From: Parapedobacter deserti
GTDB lineage: Bacteria; Bacteroidota; Bacteroidia; Sphingobacteriales; Sphingobacteriaceae
Direction of reading: 5' to 3'
NCBI RefSeq assembly: GCF_042646065.1
Contig: NZ_JBHRTA010000062.1
Coordinates: 186,001 to 250,000 of the forward strand
Length of the DNA: 64,000 nt
Shown: positions 51,264-59,395 of the stretch, one piece after another
Layout of the letters: each line of letters opens with the position of its first letter
Position numbering within the stretch: position 1 is the stretch's first letter
The notes under the pieces: model-generated
Told to the model about the DNA's origin: nothing
Database searches by the model: none
The model's input: the letters and a program-made list of their open reading frames with translations, nothing else
Translations under genes and position numbers: made by a program

Positions 51264-52037
51264 TCATTTTTTCGCTAAAGGAGCCACTATCCATACCCCT
51301 GGCTCTTCCCGTGGTTTGGAAGGCATTTGCCGGCCATAACCGTAGGGGTATCCATAACCGTAAGGATATCCATACCCCCGCCGCATCACGCTGGGCGAGC
51401 TCCCGCTGCCGGGAACCACTATTCCATTGATTTTCACGTTAAAAGCCACTTCGTTGCCCTCATCGACAGATAGGCCCAACCGCGCTAACGGCACTACCAT
51501 CTCAACACACAAGGCATCTGCAGTATCCAATGTCGCTTGGGCGTGGATTCCATAAGTATTTTCGAGGGAAATCTGTCCGTCGAGCACATCATCAAACCGC
51601 ACGACATGAATGGCCCGTATCGCTGCCAGTGCACCTTTACGCATGTCGTCCGGTCGATCGTCATTATCAGCGGACATAATGGAGCGGAAAGCGAGCCGAT
51701 CAGCTACCGGAAAATAGACCGTAGGCCCTTCCCGCCGCTTGCCCTTAGTGTTGATCATGAACGCCAGCCCCTGTGCAAAAATCTGCATCTGCCGGTCCTT
51801 GTCGTGCACGCGCATGGCTACATAGACGTCCGTAGCATCGTTCCTGATTTCATAATGAAATTGCTGCGTGGCGTGTTCATACCGCAGGGAATCTCCCCAA
51901 TCGTTGAGTTTACCGTCAACAACAATGCGGGACGCCCAGCCCAAGGAATCCTGGGCATTGCCCTTGTTGCGCTGGGCATAGCCAGCGTTTGACACTGCGA
52001 CTGCGAGTATGCATATGGTATAAATCTTCCAAGCCAT
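51264..52037 (-). CDS. Secreted CBM9/DOMON-like protein with YGYPYG tail
   Basis: Exported protein of 257 residues. Signal peptide MAWKIYTICILAVAVSNAGY with A|Q at the cut. The mature part has the opening RIVVDGKLNDWGDSLRYEHA, typical of CBM9-like/DOMON beta-sandwich domains, and strands such as FHYEIRNDATDVYVAMRVHD, VAFNVKINGIVVPG. Near the C-terminus is a Tyr/Gly/Pro repeat (RGYGYPYGYGYPYGYGRQ). ATG 52037 gives the signal peptide; the frame opens at 52073. It leads the likely operon with the Gly-rich barrel and M16 peptidase. The ligand is unknown; sugar or heme binding is possible for the fold. Confidence 0.75.
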   Translation of the reverse strand: MAWKIYTICILAVAVSNAGYAQRNKGNAQDSLGWASRIVVDGKLNDWGDSLRYEHATQQFHYEIRNDATDVYVAMRVHDKDRQMQIFAQGLAFMINTKGKRREGPTVYFPVADRLAFRSIMSADNDDRPDDMRKGALAAIRAIHVVRFDDVLDGQISLENTYGIHAQATLDTADALCVEMVVPLARLGLSVDEGNEVAFNVKINGIVVPGSGSSPSVMRRGYGYPYGYGYPYGYGRQMPSKPREEPGVWIVAPLAKK

Positions 52038-52159
52038 CAGTGTTTTTGTAATGCGTGTTTTTGACGCGAGCATAATAGATTAGTTTAATTGTATAAGAAT
52101 TATTACAAGCGGGGATTAACCCACTACCTGCATGTTCTACAGTTTGCTTCCAAAATTTA

Positions 52160-52167
52160 TATTTTTG
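52160..52167 (+). promoter_or_regulatory. Bacteroidota -7 element for rnhB
   Basis: TATTTTTG, an exact TAnnTTTG match, 28 bp before the ATG at 52196. A TTTG lies upstream at 52143-52146, but the spacing is too short for a standard -33. Confidence 0.4.
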
Positions 52168-52195
52168 TCATTGGTTAACGAAGTTAGGGAAAACA

Positions 52196-52792
52196 ATGCT
52201 ACTATCCAGCCATCAGGACATGTTCGTTGAAGCGGGTTGTGACGAGGCAGGCCGGGGATGCCTGGCCGGGCCGGTTTTTGCCGCGGCAGTGATTTTTTGC
52301 AGGACGTTCAAGCATGAAGTTTTAACGGATTCGAAACAGTTATCTGCGGCCCAACGTTCGGAACTGCGCCAACTTATCGAAGCAGAGGCCTTGGCGTTTG
52401 CCGTGGCCAGTGCAACGCCGCAGGAAATAGACCGCATCAACATCCACAATGCCTCGTATTTAGCCATGCACCGGGCACTTGATATGCTGGCGCTGAAAGC
52501 TGAATATATTATTGTAGACGGCAACCGCTTCATCCCTTACCAACAGACACCCCATTGCTGTATCATTAAAGGTGATGGCAAATACTTATCGATCGCCGCT
52601 GCCTCCATATTAGCCAAGACCTATCGGGATGAATACATGGAACAAATTGCGGAAGAATTTCCTGCATATGGATGGGGCCAAAACAAAGGTTATCCAACAA
52701 CACAGCACCGGACAGCCATCATAGCGCATGGATTTACCCCTCATCATCGCCGCTCATTTCGGGTTACTGACCCGCAGCTCAGCCTCTTTTGA
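52196..52792 (+). CDS. rnhB: Ribonuclease HII
   Basis: Enzyme of 198 residues that cuts RNA in DNA-RNA hybrids and at single ribonucleotides. Catalytic residues lie in EAGCDEAGRGCLAGPVFAAA (Asp-Glu of DEAGRG) and in YIIVDGNRFIP (Asp); the LTDSKQLSAAQRSELRQLIE and GDGKYLSIAAASILAKTYRD segments are standard for type 2 enzymes. The length is normal. The last 14 bp overlap the convergent YfhO-family gene. The C-terminus RRSFRVTDPQLSLF is short and basic to acidic, as usual. Confidence 0.96.
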   Translation: MLLSSHQDMFVEAGCDEAGRGCLAGPVFAAAVIFCRTFKHEVLTDSKQLSAAQRSELRQLIEAEALAFAVASATPQEIDRINIHNASYLAMHRALDMLALKAEYIIVDGNRFIPYQQTPHCCIIKGDGKYLSIAAASILAKTYRDEYMEQIAEEFPAYGWGQNKGYPTTQHRTAIIAHGFTPHHRRSFRVTDPQLSLF

Positions 52793-55262
52793 CCGGGACG
52801 CGCGCCGCCTTTCCCTTGGTTTCCATCCAGATTGCCACACCCGATCCGATAACCAACAGAATCGACGCGATGAGTGAAATAGTTTCGCCCAAATGGTACG
52901 ATCGAGGTTCAAACTTAAATTCCACTTTGTGGTTTCCACCCGGCAACTGCATGGCGCGTAGCAAGTAGTTCGCCCGCAAAATAGGCTGTTCCTCGCCGTC
53001 GACATAAGCTTTCCACCCTTTGTCATACCATATTTCGGAAAACACCGCCATCGCGTCGTGCGGTGTGGAATACTCATAAACCAGCCTGTCCGGCCGGTAC
53101 GATGTCAGTTCGATGGAAGCGTTAACTGGGCTTCCTAACCGCTTTTCATCCAATAGTGGCCTAAACTCTTCGTGTACAAAGGCTTCCTTGCGTGGGTCAA
53201 ATCCGTTGATGGCCTGCATTTCTTCCTCATTGTCCTTTACTAACGTCACCTTTTCCACGAACCACGCATTACCGGCCGCTGTATTACGGCGTTGGATCCG
53301 CTCGCTGTTTTGATTGTTGTCGCGTGTGATCAGGTACCGTGTGTTGAGCATGTCCAGCACATCTTCGTTTATTGCACTGCTAAACTGCCGCTCAATCACC
53401 TCCTGGTAGCGCATCAGTTTGGCGGCGTGATAACCTCCAATCGACTTATGGAAGTAGGAGGTGCGAGCATCCATAAACGGGCTAGTCGTCAGGTCCAGCA
53501 CGCGGTAGTTAGGATCCTTGTCCATCAAAATTAGCTTATCTACCTCTCGCTCAGGCACAAATTGACGATTCAGTTGCAATTTATCCGCAAACCGATCTTC
53601 ATTCAGGTACCGCTTATCCACGCCCCATAGGTCAATCAAAACGAGCACACCAAGTAAGACGACAGCCGCTTGTGGCTTTAGTTTATGCTTAATTAGCAAC
53701 CATACCAAGGCAAATGTGGCAACAACGAAAAGGAGCGAGCGAAACGCATCCGCCCGTGCCAATGCCGCCCTGTCCTTCACCAACGCCGCCATTAGCTCAT
53801 TAGCGAACGTGTTGTCGCGAAGTTGCTGTCCATACTGCTGTATCATCGCCTGGTGGCTGGAACTCTTGAAGCTTAGCAACAAGTCGGGTAGTAACGCGAT
53901 AAGCAATGTCAGTCCGCCTAGACCGTAAAGCACATACAACACTTTTTTCTCGAGATTTTTTATGTTATTGCCATGGGTTACCAGCTCATTTAGCGCCAAT
54001 ACCGCCAGAATTGGCACAAGCAGCGTAGCAATGGAAAGAATCGATTCAACCGCCCTGAATTTGTTGTATAGCGGGAAGTAGTCAAAAAACAGGTCCGATA
54101 CCAGCGGGAAATGCCGCCCCCAGGAGAGCAACAAGATCAGCACGGTCGCTCCGGCCAACCACCACTTGAGTCGTCCCCGCACAATGATCAAACCGAGTAT
54201 AAACAAGAACATTACCCCCGCGCCAAAATACCAAGGCCCAGAAGTAAATTGCTTTTCGCCCCAGTAGGTTGGCATGTTTGCCGCAAAGCCAAGGGCCTGA
54301 TTCGGGTCCGCTCCCTTGCTTATGACCAACTTAGCTACATTAGACTCGGCATCCAACCGGGTATGCAAACCACCGCCATATGCGTTGGGTATCAAGAAGG
54401 TAAGGCTTTCGCCGACCCCCTGACTCCAGTCATAGGCGTATTCACGGCTCACGCCATTGTCGGCCCGTTGCGCATTCTCAGTCTTCAGATTGGATGTCCC
54501 GCGCAATGATTCCTTGCTATATTCATAGGTTGGCCACAATAAGGAGGCATTGACCGCTATGGCGACAATCACGGCGGCGAGTTGATAGGTGATGGCCTTG
54601 CCAAAGGGCAACAGTCTCTTTTCCTTAATCGCATGATATAATTCGATTCCCACTAAAATCAAGGCCGCTAAAAAAAGATAATACGTAACCTGAATGTGAT
54701 TTACCCGAATTTCAAGCGCCATGGCCAAAGCCAACAGCAACGCACCCCGAAGGTAGTTTCCGCGGAAGGCCAATAGTATACCCGCCAATATGGGCGCCAT
54801 GAAGGCAATCGCATACGTCTTGTTGGCATGCCCGGCTTCGATATAAATAAAATTATAGGAAGAAAATGCAAACGCAATTGCCCCTACAGCAGCCAGCCAC
54901 GGCCGAACCTTAAGCACACTAAATAATAAATAGGCGCCTAATAAATATAGTAGTACGACATCGATGGGGTGCGGGAATATCGCTTTAAAACCACGCATTA
55001 AGTAAGTGGTGATGTTATTGGGCAGCTCCATCAAGACCTGATATGAAGGCATCCCGCTGAACATCGAATTCGTCCAAAGTGGCATATCACCGTCGCGTGC
55101 TTTAATATCTAAAATTTCCTTCTGCCCGGCTTGGGCTTGTAACACATCATGCTGATATAGCACCCTTCCCTGCCATGCCGAAGGAAAATACAGGAAACAA
55201 ATGGCGATAAAAATGCCAATGACCGCTAAATGAGTCGAATTATTGTTAAACCAGGTTTTCAT
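52779..55262 (-). CDS. YfhO-family membrane protein
   Basis: Integral membrane protein of 827 residues. The first TM at about 12-30 is followed by a large loop with the motif YQHDVLQAQAGQKEILDIKA, then about 11-12 more TM segments to residue 560 and a C-terminal soluble region (about 600-790) with GGYHAAKLMRYQEVIERQFS and a last TM near 800. This is the YfhO type, a GT-C glycosyltransferase-like fold; in Gram-positives YfhO glycosylates lipoteichoic acid. The role in Bacteroidota is unknown, but lipid-linked sugar transfer is a fair guess. A TAAGTTTG -7 element lies at 55293-55300. Confidence 0.85.
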   Translation of the reverse strand: MKTWFNNNSTHLAVIGIFIAICFLYFPSAWQGRVLYQHDVLQAQAGQKEILDIKARDGDMPLWTNSMFSGMPSYQVLMELPNNITTYLMRGFKAIFPHPIDVVLLYLLGAYLLFSVLKVRPWLAAVGAIAFAFSSYNFIYIEAGHANKTYAIAFMAPILAGILLAFRGNYLRGALLLALAMALEIRVNHIQVTYYLFLAALILVGIELYHAIKEKRLLPFGKAITYQLAAVIVAIAVNASLLWPTYEYSKESLRGTSNLKTENAQRADNGVSREYAYDWSQGVGESLTFLIPNAYGGGLHTRLDAESNVAKLVISKGADPNQALGFAANMPTYWGEKQFTSGPWYFGAGVMFLFILGLIIVRGRLKWWLAGATVLILLLSWGRHFPLVSDLFFDYFPLYNKFRAVESILSIATLLVPILAVLALNELVTHGNNIKNLEKKVLYVLYGLGGLTLLIALLPDLLLSFKSSSHQAMIQQYGQQLRDNTFANELMAALVKDRAALARADAFRSLLFVVATFALVWLLIKHKLKPQAAVVLLGVLVLIDLWGVDKRYLNEDRFADKLQLNRQFVPEREVDKLILMDKDPNYRVLDLTTSPFMDARTSYFHKSIGGYHAAKLMRYQEVIERQFSSAINEDVLDMLNTRYLITRDNNQNSERIQRRNTAAGNAWFVEKVTLVKDNEEEMQAINGFDPRKEAFVHEEFRPLLDEKRLGSPVNASIELTSYRPDRLVYEYSTPHDAMAVFSEIWYDKGWKAYVDGEEQPILRANYLLRAMQLPGGNHKVEFKFEPRSYHLGETISLIASILLVIGSGVAIWMETKGKAARVPVKRG

Positions 55263-55292
55263 GTATTGCTATTGGATTTCAAACACACGTGC

Positions 55293-55300
55293 CAAACTTA
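55293..55300 (-). promoter_or_regulatory. Bacteroidota -7 element for the YfhO gene
   Basis: Minus-strand TAAGTTTG, an exact TAnnTTTG match, 31 bp upstream of the ATG at 55262. No clear -33. Confidence 0.4.
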
Positions 55301-55408
55301 GCTAAAATGCTTTGTATTCCGAACTCGCATTGCTTTTTTATGAATGATGATCCGTTGTTTACAGCTCAGAAACGGCGTTGTCGGAAAATGTTAATACGTT
55401 AAAAATCC

Positions 55409-56095
55409 CTACTCGCCCTTTTGAATCAGCCTATTGGTGTCCTTCAGCTCGCCAAACAGCACCAAGATATCTCCCTCAGCCAACACGGTATCTGACTGTG
55501 CGATGCCGGTAGCTTCTTTATTGATTTTCGTTTTACCATTTTCCTGGCGCGCGGTGGACTTGATCGTTGTAAGCACAATCACCCGATATTTATTGGTGAG
55601 ATTAGCTTGTTTTAGCGTCATCCCGACGTACTTAGATGGCACCTTGGTCTCAATAATACTGTATCGGTCCGATATCTTAAAGGAGTCGACAATATCAATG
55701 TTGTCCAGCCGCATGGCCAGCCGTGCTGCTGACTCTTCTTCCGGCGTGATGTATTCGTCGATGTCCATTGCTTCCAACACGGTTTTCTGAAGGTCTGACA
55801 CCACCCGGCCGATAATGCGCTTTACCCTTAGCTGCTTGAGCAGGGCCGTAGTTAACAGCGAGGCACCCTCGTCCTCGCCGATGGCGACAATAGCCGCATC
55901 GGCGTCTTTAAGTGGCAGGGCGCCCATGGCATCGGCATCCGTTGTATCCATCCGTACCGTGTGGGTTATTTTCTCCTTCAGCTCTTCAACTTTGGCCATG
56001 CGATTGTCGACGCCGATCACTTCGTGGCCCAGCTCGGTAAGCCGGATAGCCAACGCCCTACCAAAATTGCCTAGTCCTAATACGATATATTTCAT
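55409..56095 (-). CDS. trkA: TrkA/KtrA potassium-uptake regulatory subunit
   Basis: RCK protein of 228 residues, one half of the size of E. coli TrkA, as in KtrA. The Rossmann N-domain opens MKYIVLGLGNFGRALAIRLT (GLGNFG) with a conserved Asp in VIGVDNRMAKV; RCK_C follows from about residue 140 (KVPSKYVGMTLKQANLTNKY). It binds nucleotides and gates the TrkH/KtrB channel on the inner face of the membrane. The gene is 38 bp after trkH and is co-transcribed with it. Confidence 0.93.
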   Translation of the reverse strand: MKYIVLGLGNFGRALAIRLTELGHEVIGVDNRMAKVEELKEKITHTVRMDTTDADAMGALPLKDADAAIVAIGEDEGASLLTTALLKQLRVKRIIGRVVSDLQKTVLEAMDIDEYITPEEESAARLAMRLDNIDIVDSFKISDRYSIIETKVPSKYVGMTLKQANLTNKYRVIVLTTIKSTARQENGKTKINKEATGIAQSDTVLAEGDILVLFGELKDTNRLIQKGE

Positions 56096-56133
56096 TATTT
56101 GTAATTTATCTTCAACCGTCAGATCGGCGCCAA

Positions 56134-57912
56134 TTAGAATAACACCTTTTCTTGTGGATATTCATAACTTTTGTTCTTAATATTTTTCACCAGCGCTACC
56201 AACAAGGTAAGCAATCCCACCCGCCCAACAAACATGGTACATGTGATGATTACTTTACCTGCATTGCTCAGCTCAGGCGTGATGCCCAAACTCAACCCAC
56301 ACGTTGCATAGGCGGAAAAACACTCGAAGGCGATATCCAGCAAGCTTTTATCTCCATCAGTCACCGTCAGCGCAAAGATGGCGACGCCCATGGCTAACAA
56401 AGACAACATAATAATGGCAAATGCCTTATTAACCGAATCATGAGATATCTTGCGTTTGAAAATTTCCAAATCGTCCTTGCCGCGTGCCAAGCTGACGATA
56501 TTGAGAAAGGCCACGGCAAATGTCGTGGTCTTAATCCCTCCGCCCGTCGATCCCGGTGACGCGCCGATCCACATCAGCAGCATGATGAACATGATCGTCG
56601 GGAAGGTAAAGCCACCCATGTCGGCTATATTGAATCCAGCGGTGCGAGAAGACGTTCCGGTGAAAAATGCGGAGACGCACTTCCCCCATAGGCTCTCATG
56701 CTCGGCGAGCGTATGGTTGTACTCCAATAAAAACGTAAATACGGTACTTACCACGATCAGGATCAATGTCATCCACGCGATTAAGCGGGAATTGAAGCTG
56801 ATAACCCAGGCCCGGTAAACAAAGGCCCTGCCATGGACAAAACGATGGAATCCGTTTACTACCCATCGCTTGATAAACGCGTAGGTATTCAACACGATAG
56901 CAAACCCCAAGCCGCCCAATATGAAGAGCATAGCGATGACGAGCTGAAGGTTGTAGTTGAAGCGCAGGTCAGTATGATACATGCCGTTCTGAATGGTAGA
57001 AAAACCCGCATTGCAAAATGCGGACACCGCATGAAACACAGCAAAAAACAGCCGGTCGCCATTGGACTGAAACCCCTCGCTGCTGACGCTGAAATAAATC
57101 AAGACGGCACCTATTGCTTCAAAAAACAACGTAATAAAAATGATCTTGAATAAGGTGTTGATAACGGATCCGACCTTTTTGTCACTAAGGATCTCACTGT
57201 ACATCAACTGGTTTTTATAGGAAAATCCCCCCGAAAAAAAGTAACCAAAAAAACCGGTGAAGGTCATAATGCCCAATCCACCTAACTGGATGAGCAGCAA
57301 TAGCACAGTCTGCCCAAAGCCGCTGAGCTGCATGGAAACGTCTATGACCGACAACCCGGTGATGCATACCGCGCTGGTAGCCATAAAGAGCGCATCCACA
57401 ATTCCAAGCGGTTGCTCCGGTGTCGCTCGCGGCAGCATCAGCAACAGCGTGCCCACAAGAATAAGCACCAAAAAGCTGATGACAAACAGGATGGTCGGAT
57501 TGAAATAGAAGCTATCGAAAAACAGGCTGCTCTTCGATAGTTCGGTAACGGAAACAGCAAAAATACCCAGATACAGCCACTCCGCTTGCTGTAGGAAGGG
57601 CAAAAAACCCTGGCCACTAAGCCGCCCCAATGCCACCACTAAAAAATACAGCATCAGCACCAGTCCGCCGTAATGAGCCACCATAATGCGGTTTGCTGCC
57701 CATATTGCCAGCAACGTTCGGGTGGCACTTAAAACCATAAGGCCGTAAAACAACCATTCGGTCAAAACAGCAAACTGACGGGCGGTAACCCGATCGGTAT
57801 CGAAGCCCAATTGAAAAAGCACGACCAGTGCACATAATGCACTGATGTAAAGCATGGCCCGGTCGATCGTTTTTTCCCGGTATTTAAATAGGTATTTGAT
57901 TTCGTCAAGCAT
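56134..57912 (-). CDS. trkH: TrkH/KtrB potassium-uptake channel
   Basis: Membrane channel of about 592 residues. Selectivity-filter-like motifs are seen in the four repeats, for example FMATSAVCITGLSVIDVSMQ, FHAVSAFCNAGFSTIQNGMY, FFTGTSSRTAGFNIADMGGF and FECFSAYATCGLSLGITPEL. Several N-terminal TM segments (about 15-130) precede the core, an extension typical of Bacteroidota versions. The ATG at 57912 shares one base with the stop of the glutaminyl cyclase gene upstream (TGATG), so translation may be coupled; a GTG one codon earlier is an alternative. TrkA follows. Confidence 0.93.
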   Translation of the reverse strand: MLDEIKYLFKYREKTIDRAMLYISALCALVVLFQLGFDTDRVTARQFAVLTEWLFYGLMVLSATRTLLAIWAANRIMVAHYGGLVLMLYFLVVALGRLSGQGFLPFLQQAEWLYLGIFAVSVTELSKSSLFFDSFYFNPTILFVISFLVLILVGTLLLMLPRATPEQPLGIVDALFMATSAVCITGLSVIDVSMQLSGFGQTVLLLLIQLGGLGIMTFTGFFGYFFSGGFSYKNQLMYSEILSDKKVGSVINTLFKIIFITLFFEAIGAVLIYFSVSSEGFQSNGDRLFFAVFHAVSAFCNAGFSTIQNGMYHTDLRFNYNLQLVIAMLFILGGLGFAIVLNTYAFIKRWVVNGFHRFVHGRAFVYRAWVISFNSRLIAWMTLILIVVSTVFTFLLEYNHTLAEHESLWGKCVSAFFTGTSSRTAGFNIADMGGFTFPTIMFIMLLMWIGASPGSTGGGIKTTTFAVAFLNIVSLARGKDDLEIFKRKISHDSVNKAFAIIMLSLLAMGVAIFALTVTDGDKSLLDIAFECFSAYATCGLSLGITPELSNAGKVIITCTMFVGRVGLLTLLVALVKNIKNKSYEYPQEKVLF

Positions 57913-58952
57913 CACCTTGCCACCAATTCGATCTCGTAAAGCTTACTCCAAAGCTTCCCAGTGACGAAAAGCCGGTCTCCTTTCCGGTCGTAAGCAATAC
58001 CATTGAGTTCATTGTCGTGGTCGGCCTTATCCGGATAAATTCCGATCAGGTTTATCTCGCCTTCGATGGCACCGGTTTGAGGGTCTATGATTACGATAAT
58101 ATCTTTGGTATATACATTGGCATACACCTTTCCGTCGATATATTCCAATTCGTTGAGGTTATCTACCGGTCCTTTATCGTTGTATACCTCAATGAACCCT
58201 TCTTCTGCATAACTGTCTTTGTTCAAAAAATAGAGCCGACTGGTGCCATCAGACTTAATCAGCCGGTTACCATCATAACAAAGGCCCCAGCCGTCCTTAC
58301 TTTGGCCGTAAGCAAACTCACCAACTTTAGCCAAGTTTTTATTGTAGACGAAACCGACGTTGTTTCGCCACGTAAGCTGGATGATTTTATCTCCGACCAA
58401 CGTTAAACCTTCTCCAAAGTACTGCTCATCCAGATTAATTTGCTGGATGATGTCTCCCGTCCGGTAGTTCACTTTGCGAAGCGATGATTTTCCCTGTTGT
58501 CCTGTACTTTCATATAAGATTCCCTGTGCATCGAACTCAAGCCCTTGGGTGTACGCCTCGGAATCATGCGGATATTCATTGATCACCTTAAAGCCATAAC
58601 GGCTGGGCGGAGGCGGTACAACAACAATATTGCTGTAAGCCACCTGCTCTTCGTTGCCGCGATAGAGCCGGGCACTGAGTGTACGGCTACCAAAAGCTAC
58701 TTTTTCGGTATCCAGGGTTACCACGGCGCTGTCAGTCTTCCGCGCCAACACCTCACCGTCCATGGCATAAACAACCGAGTCGAAAGATGAAAGATCGGAT
58801 GGGAACATCAATTTCAACGGAACAGATTCACCGATTTTAACAACGGTACCGGCTTCGGGCGTCGCAAACCGGAATTTTGATGCGTTTCGTTGCGTATTGC
58901 ATGATACAGCGAACCCAAGCAGGATCATAAGGATATAAATCAACTTGTTCAT
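57912..58952 (-). CDS. Glutaminyl-peptide cyclotransferase, plant type
   Basis: Lipoprotein enzyme of about 346 residues that turns N-terminal Gln into pyroglutamate. Signal peptide MNKLIYILMILLGFAVSCNT with lipobox AVSC (Cys18). The C-terminal beta-propeller (about 100-346) carries type I (plant/bacterial) QC motifs: INEYPHDSEAYTQGLEFDAQ, YFGEGLTLVGDKIIQLTWRN, KDGWGLCYDGNRLI, VDNLNELEYIDGKVYANVYT, NELNGIAYDRKGDRLFVTGK. Residues 25-95 are an extra beta domain. It is coupled to trkH. Several exported proteins in this window expose a Gln at the cleavage site, so substrates are on hand. Confidence 0.9.
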   Translation of the reverse strand: MNKLIYILMILLGFAVSCNTQRNASKFRFATPEAGTVVKIGESVPLKLMFPSDLSSFDSVVYAMDGEVLARKTDSAVVTLDTEKVAFGSRTLSARLYRGNEEQVAYSNIVVVPPPPSRYGFKVINEYPHDSEAYTQGLEFDAQGILYESTGQQGKSSLRKVNYRTGDIIQQINLDEQYFGEGLTLVGDKIIQLTWRNNVGFVYNKNLAKVGEFAYGQSKDGWGLCYDGNRLIKSDGTSRLYFLNKDSYAEEGFIEVYNDKGPVDNLNELEYIDGKVYANVYTKDIIVIIDPQTGAIEGEINLIGIYPDKADHDNELNGIAYDRKGDRLFVTGKLWSKLYEIELVAR

Positions 58953-59024
58953 GGTTGCAAACATATAAATATTTTCACGTCAATGCGCTGACTTTGTTCT
59001 CAGGCTCACTTGTCAACCCACGCA

Positions 59025-59393
59025 CTAATGATCCGGCCAGAACGCGTCTTTTATCAAGCGGGTATTGTAAGTTTCGCGCTTTTCGGAGTACAATATCGAT
59101 ACCACATCAAATCGGATTTCCCCGCCGTATCTGTTGGCTGCAATATACTGATTGGCTGCGCGGACAAGCCGTGCCTGTTTCACCGCATCGACAAATTCGT
59201 AGGGCATACCGTAGGCATGGCCGCTACGAGTTTTAACTTCAACAAAGACCAGAATATCGCCATCTTCTGCAATAATGTCTACCTCGAGGTTCTTATGACG
59301 CCAATTTCGGCAACGGATCTGATAGCCTTGTTGCTTAAGCAACCTTATGGCAGCATCTTCTCCGCTTTTGCCCGTTTGAAGCCGGCTCGACAT
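59025..59393 (-). CDS. YraN/UPF0102 family nuclease-like protein
   Basis: Protein of 122 residues with a restriction-endonuclease-like fold. It shows GKSGEDAAIRLLKQQGYQIR, the core NWRHKNLEVDIIAEDGDILV with FVEVKTRSGHAYG (E-V-K triad) and AVKQARLVRAANQYIA. YraN proteins are widespread with no settled function, probably nucleic-acid processing linked to recombination or ribosome stress. It begins 2 bp after dnaG, so it forms an operon with primase. Confidence 0.9.
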   Translation of the reverse strand: MSSRLQTGKSGEDAAIRLLKQQGYQIRCRNWRHKNLEVDIIAEDGDILVFVEVKTRSGHAYGMPYEFVDAVKQARLVRAANQYIAANRYGGEIRFDVVSILYSEKRETYNTRLIKDAFWPDH

Positions 59394-59395
59394 GA

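Noticed and set aside
51330..51390. Tandem DNA repeat that could have been a microsatellite or CRISPR-like array.
   Set aside because: It is in frame and encodes the YGYPYG tail of the CBM9-like protein; copies are too few and lack spacers.
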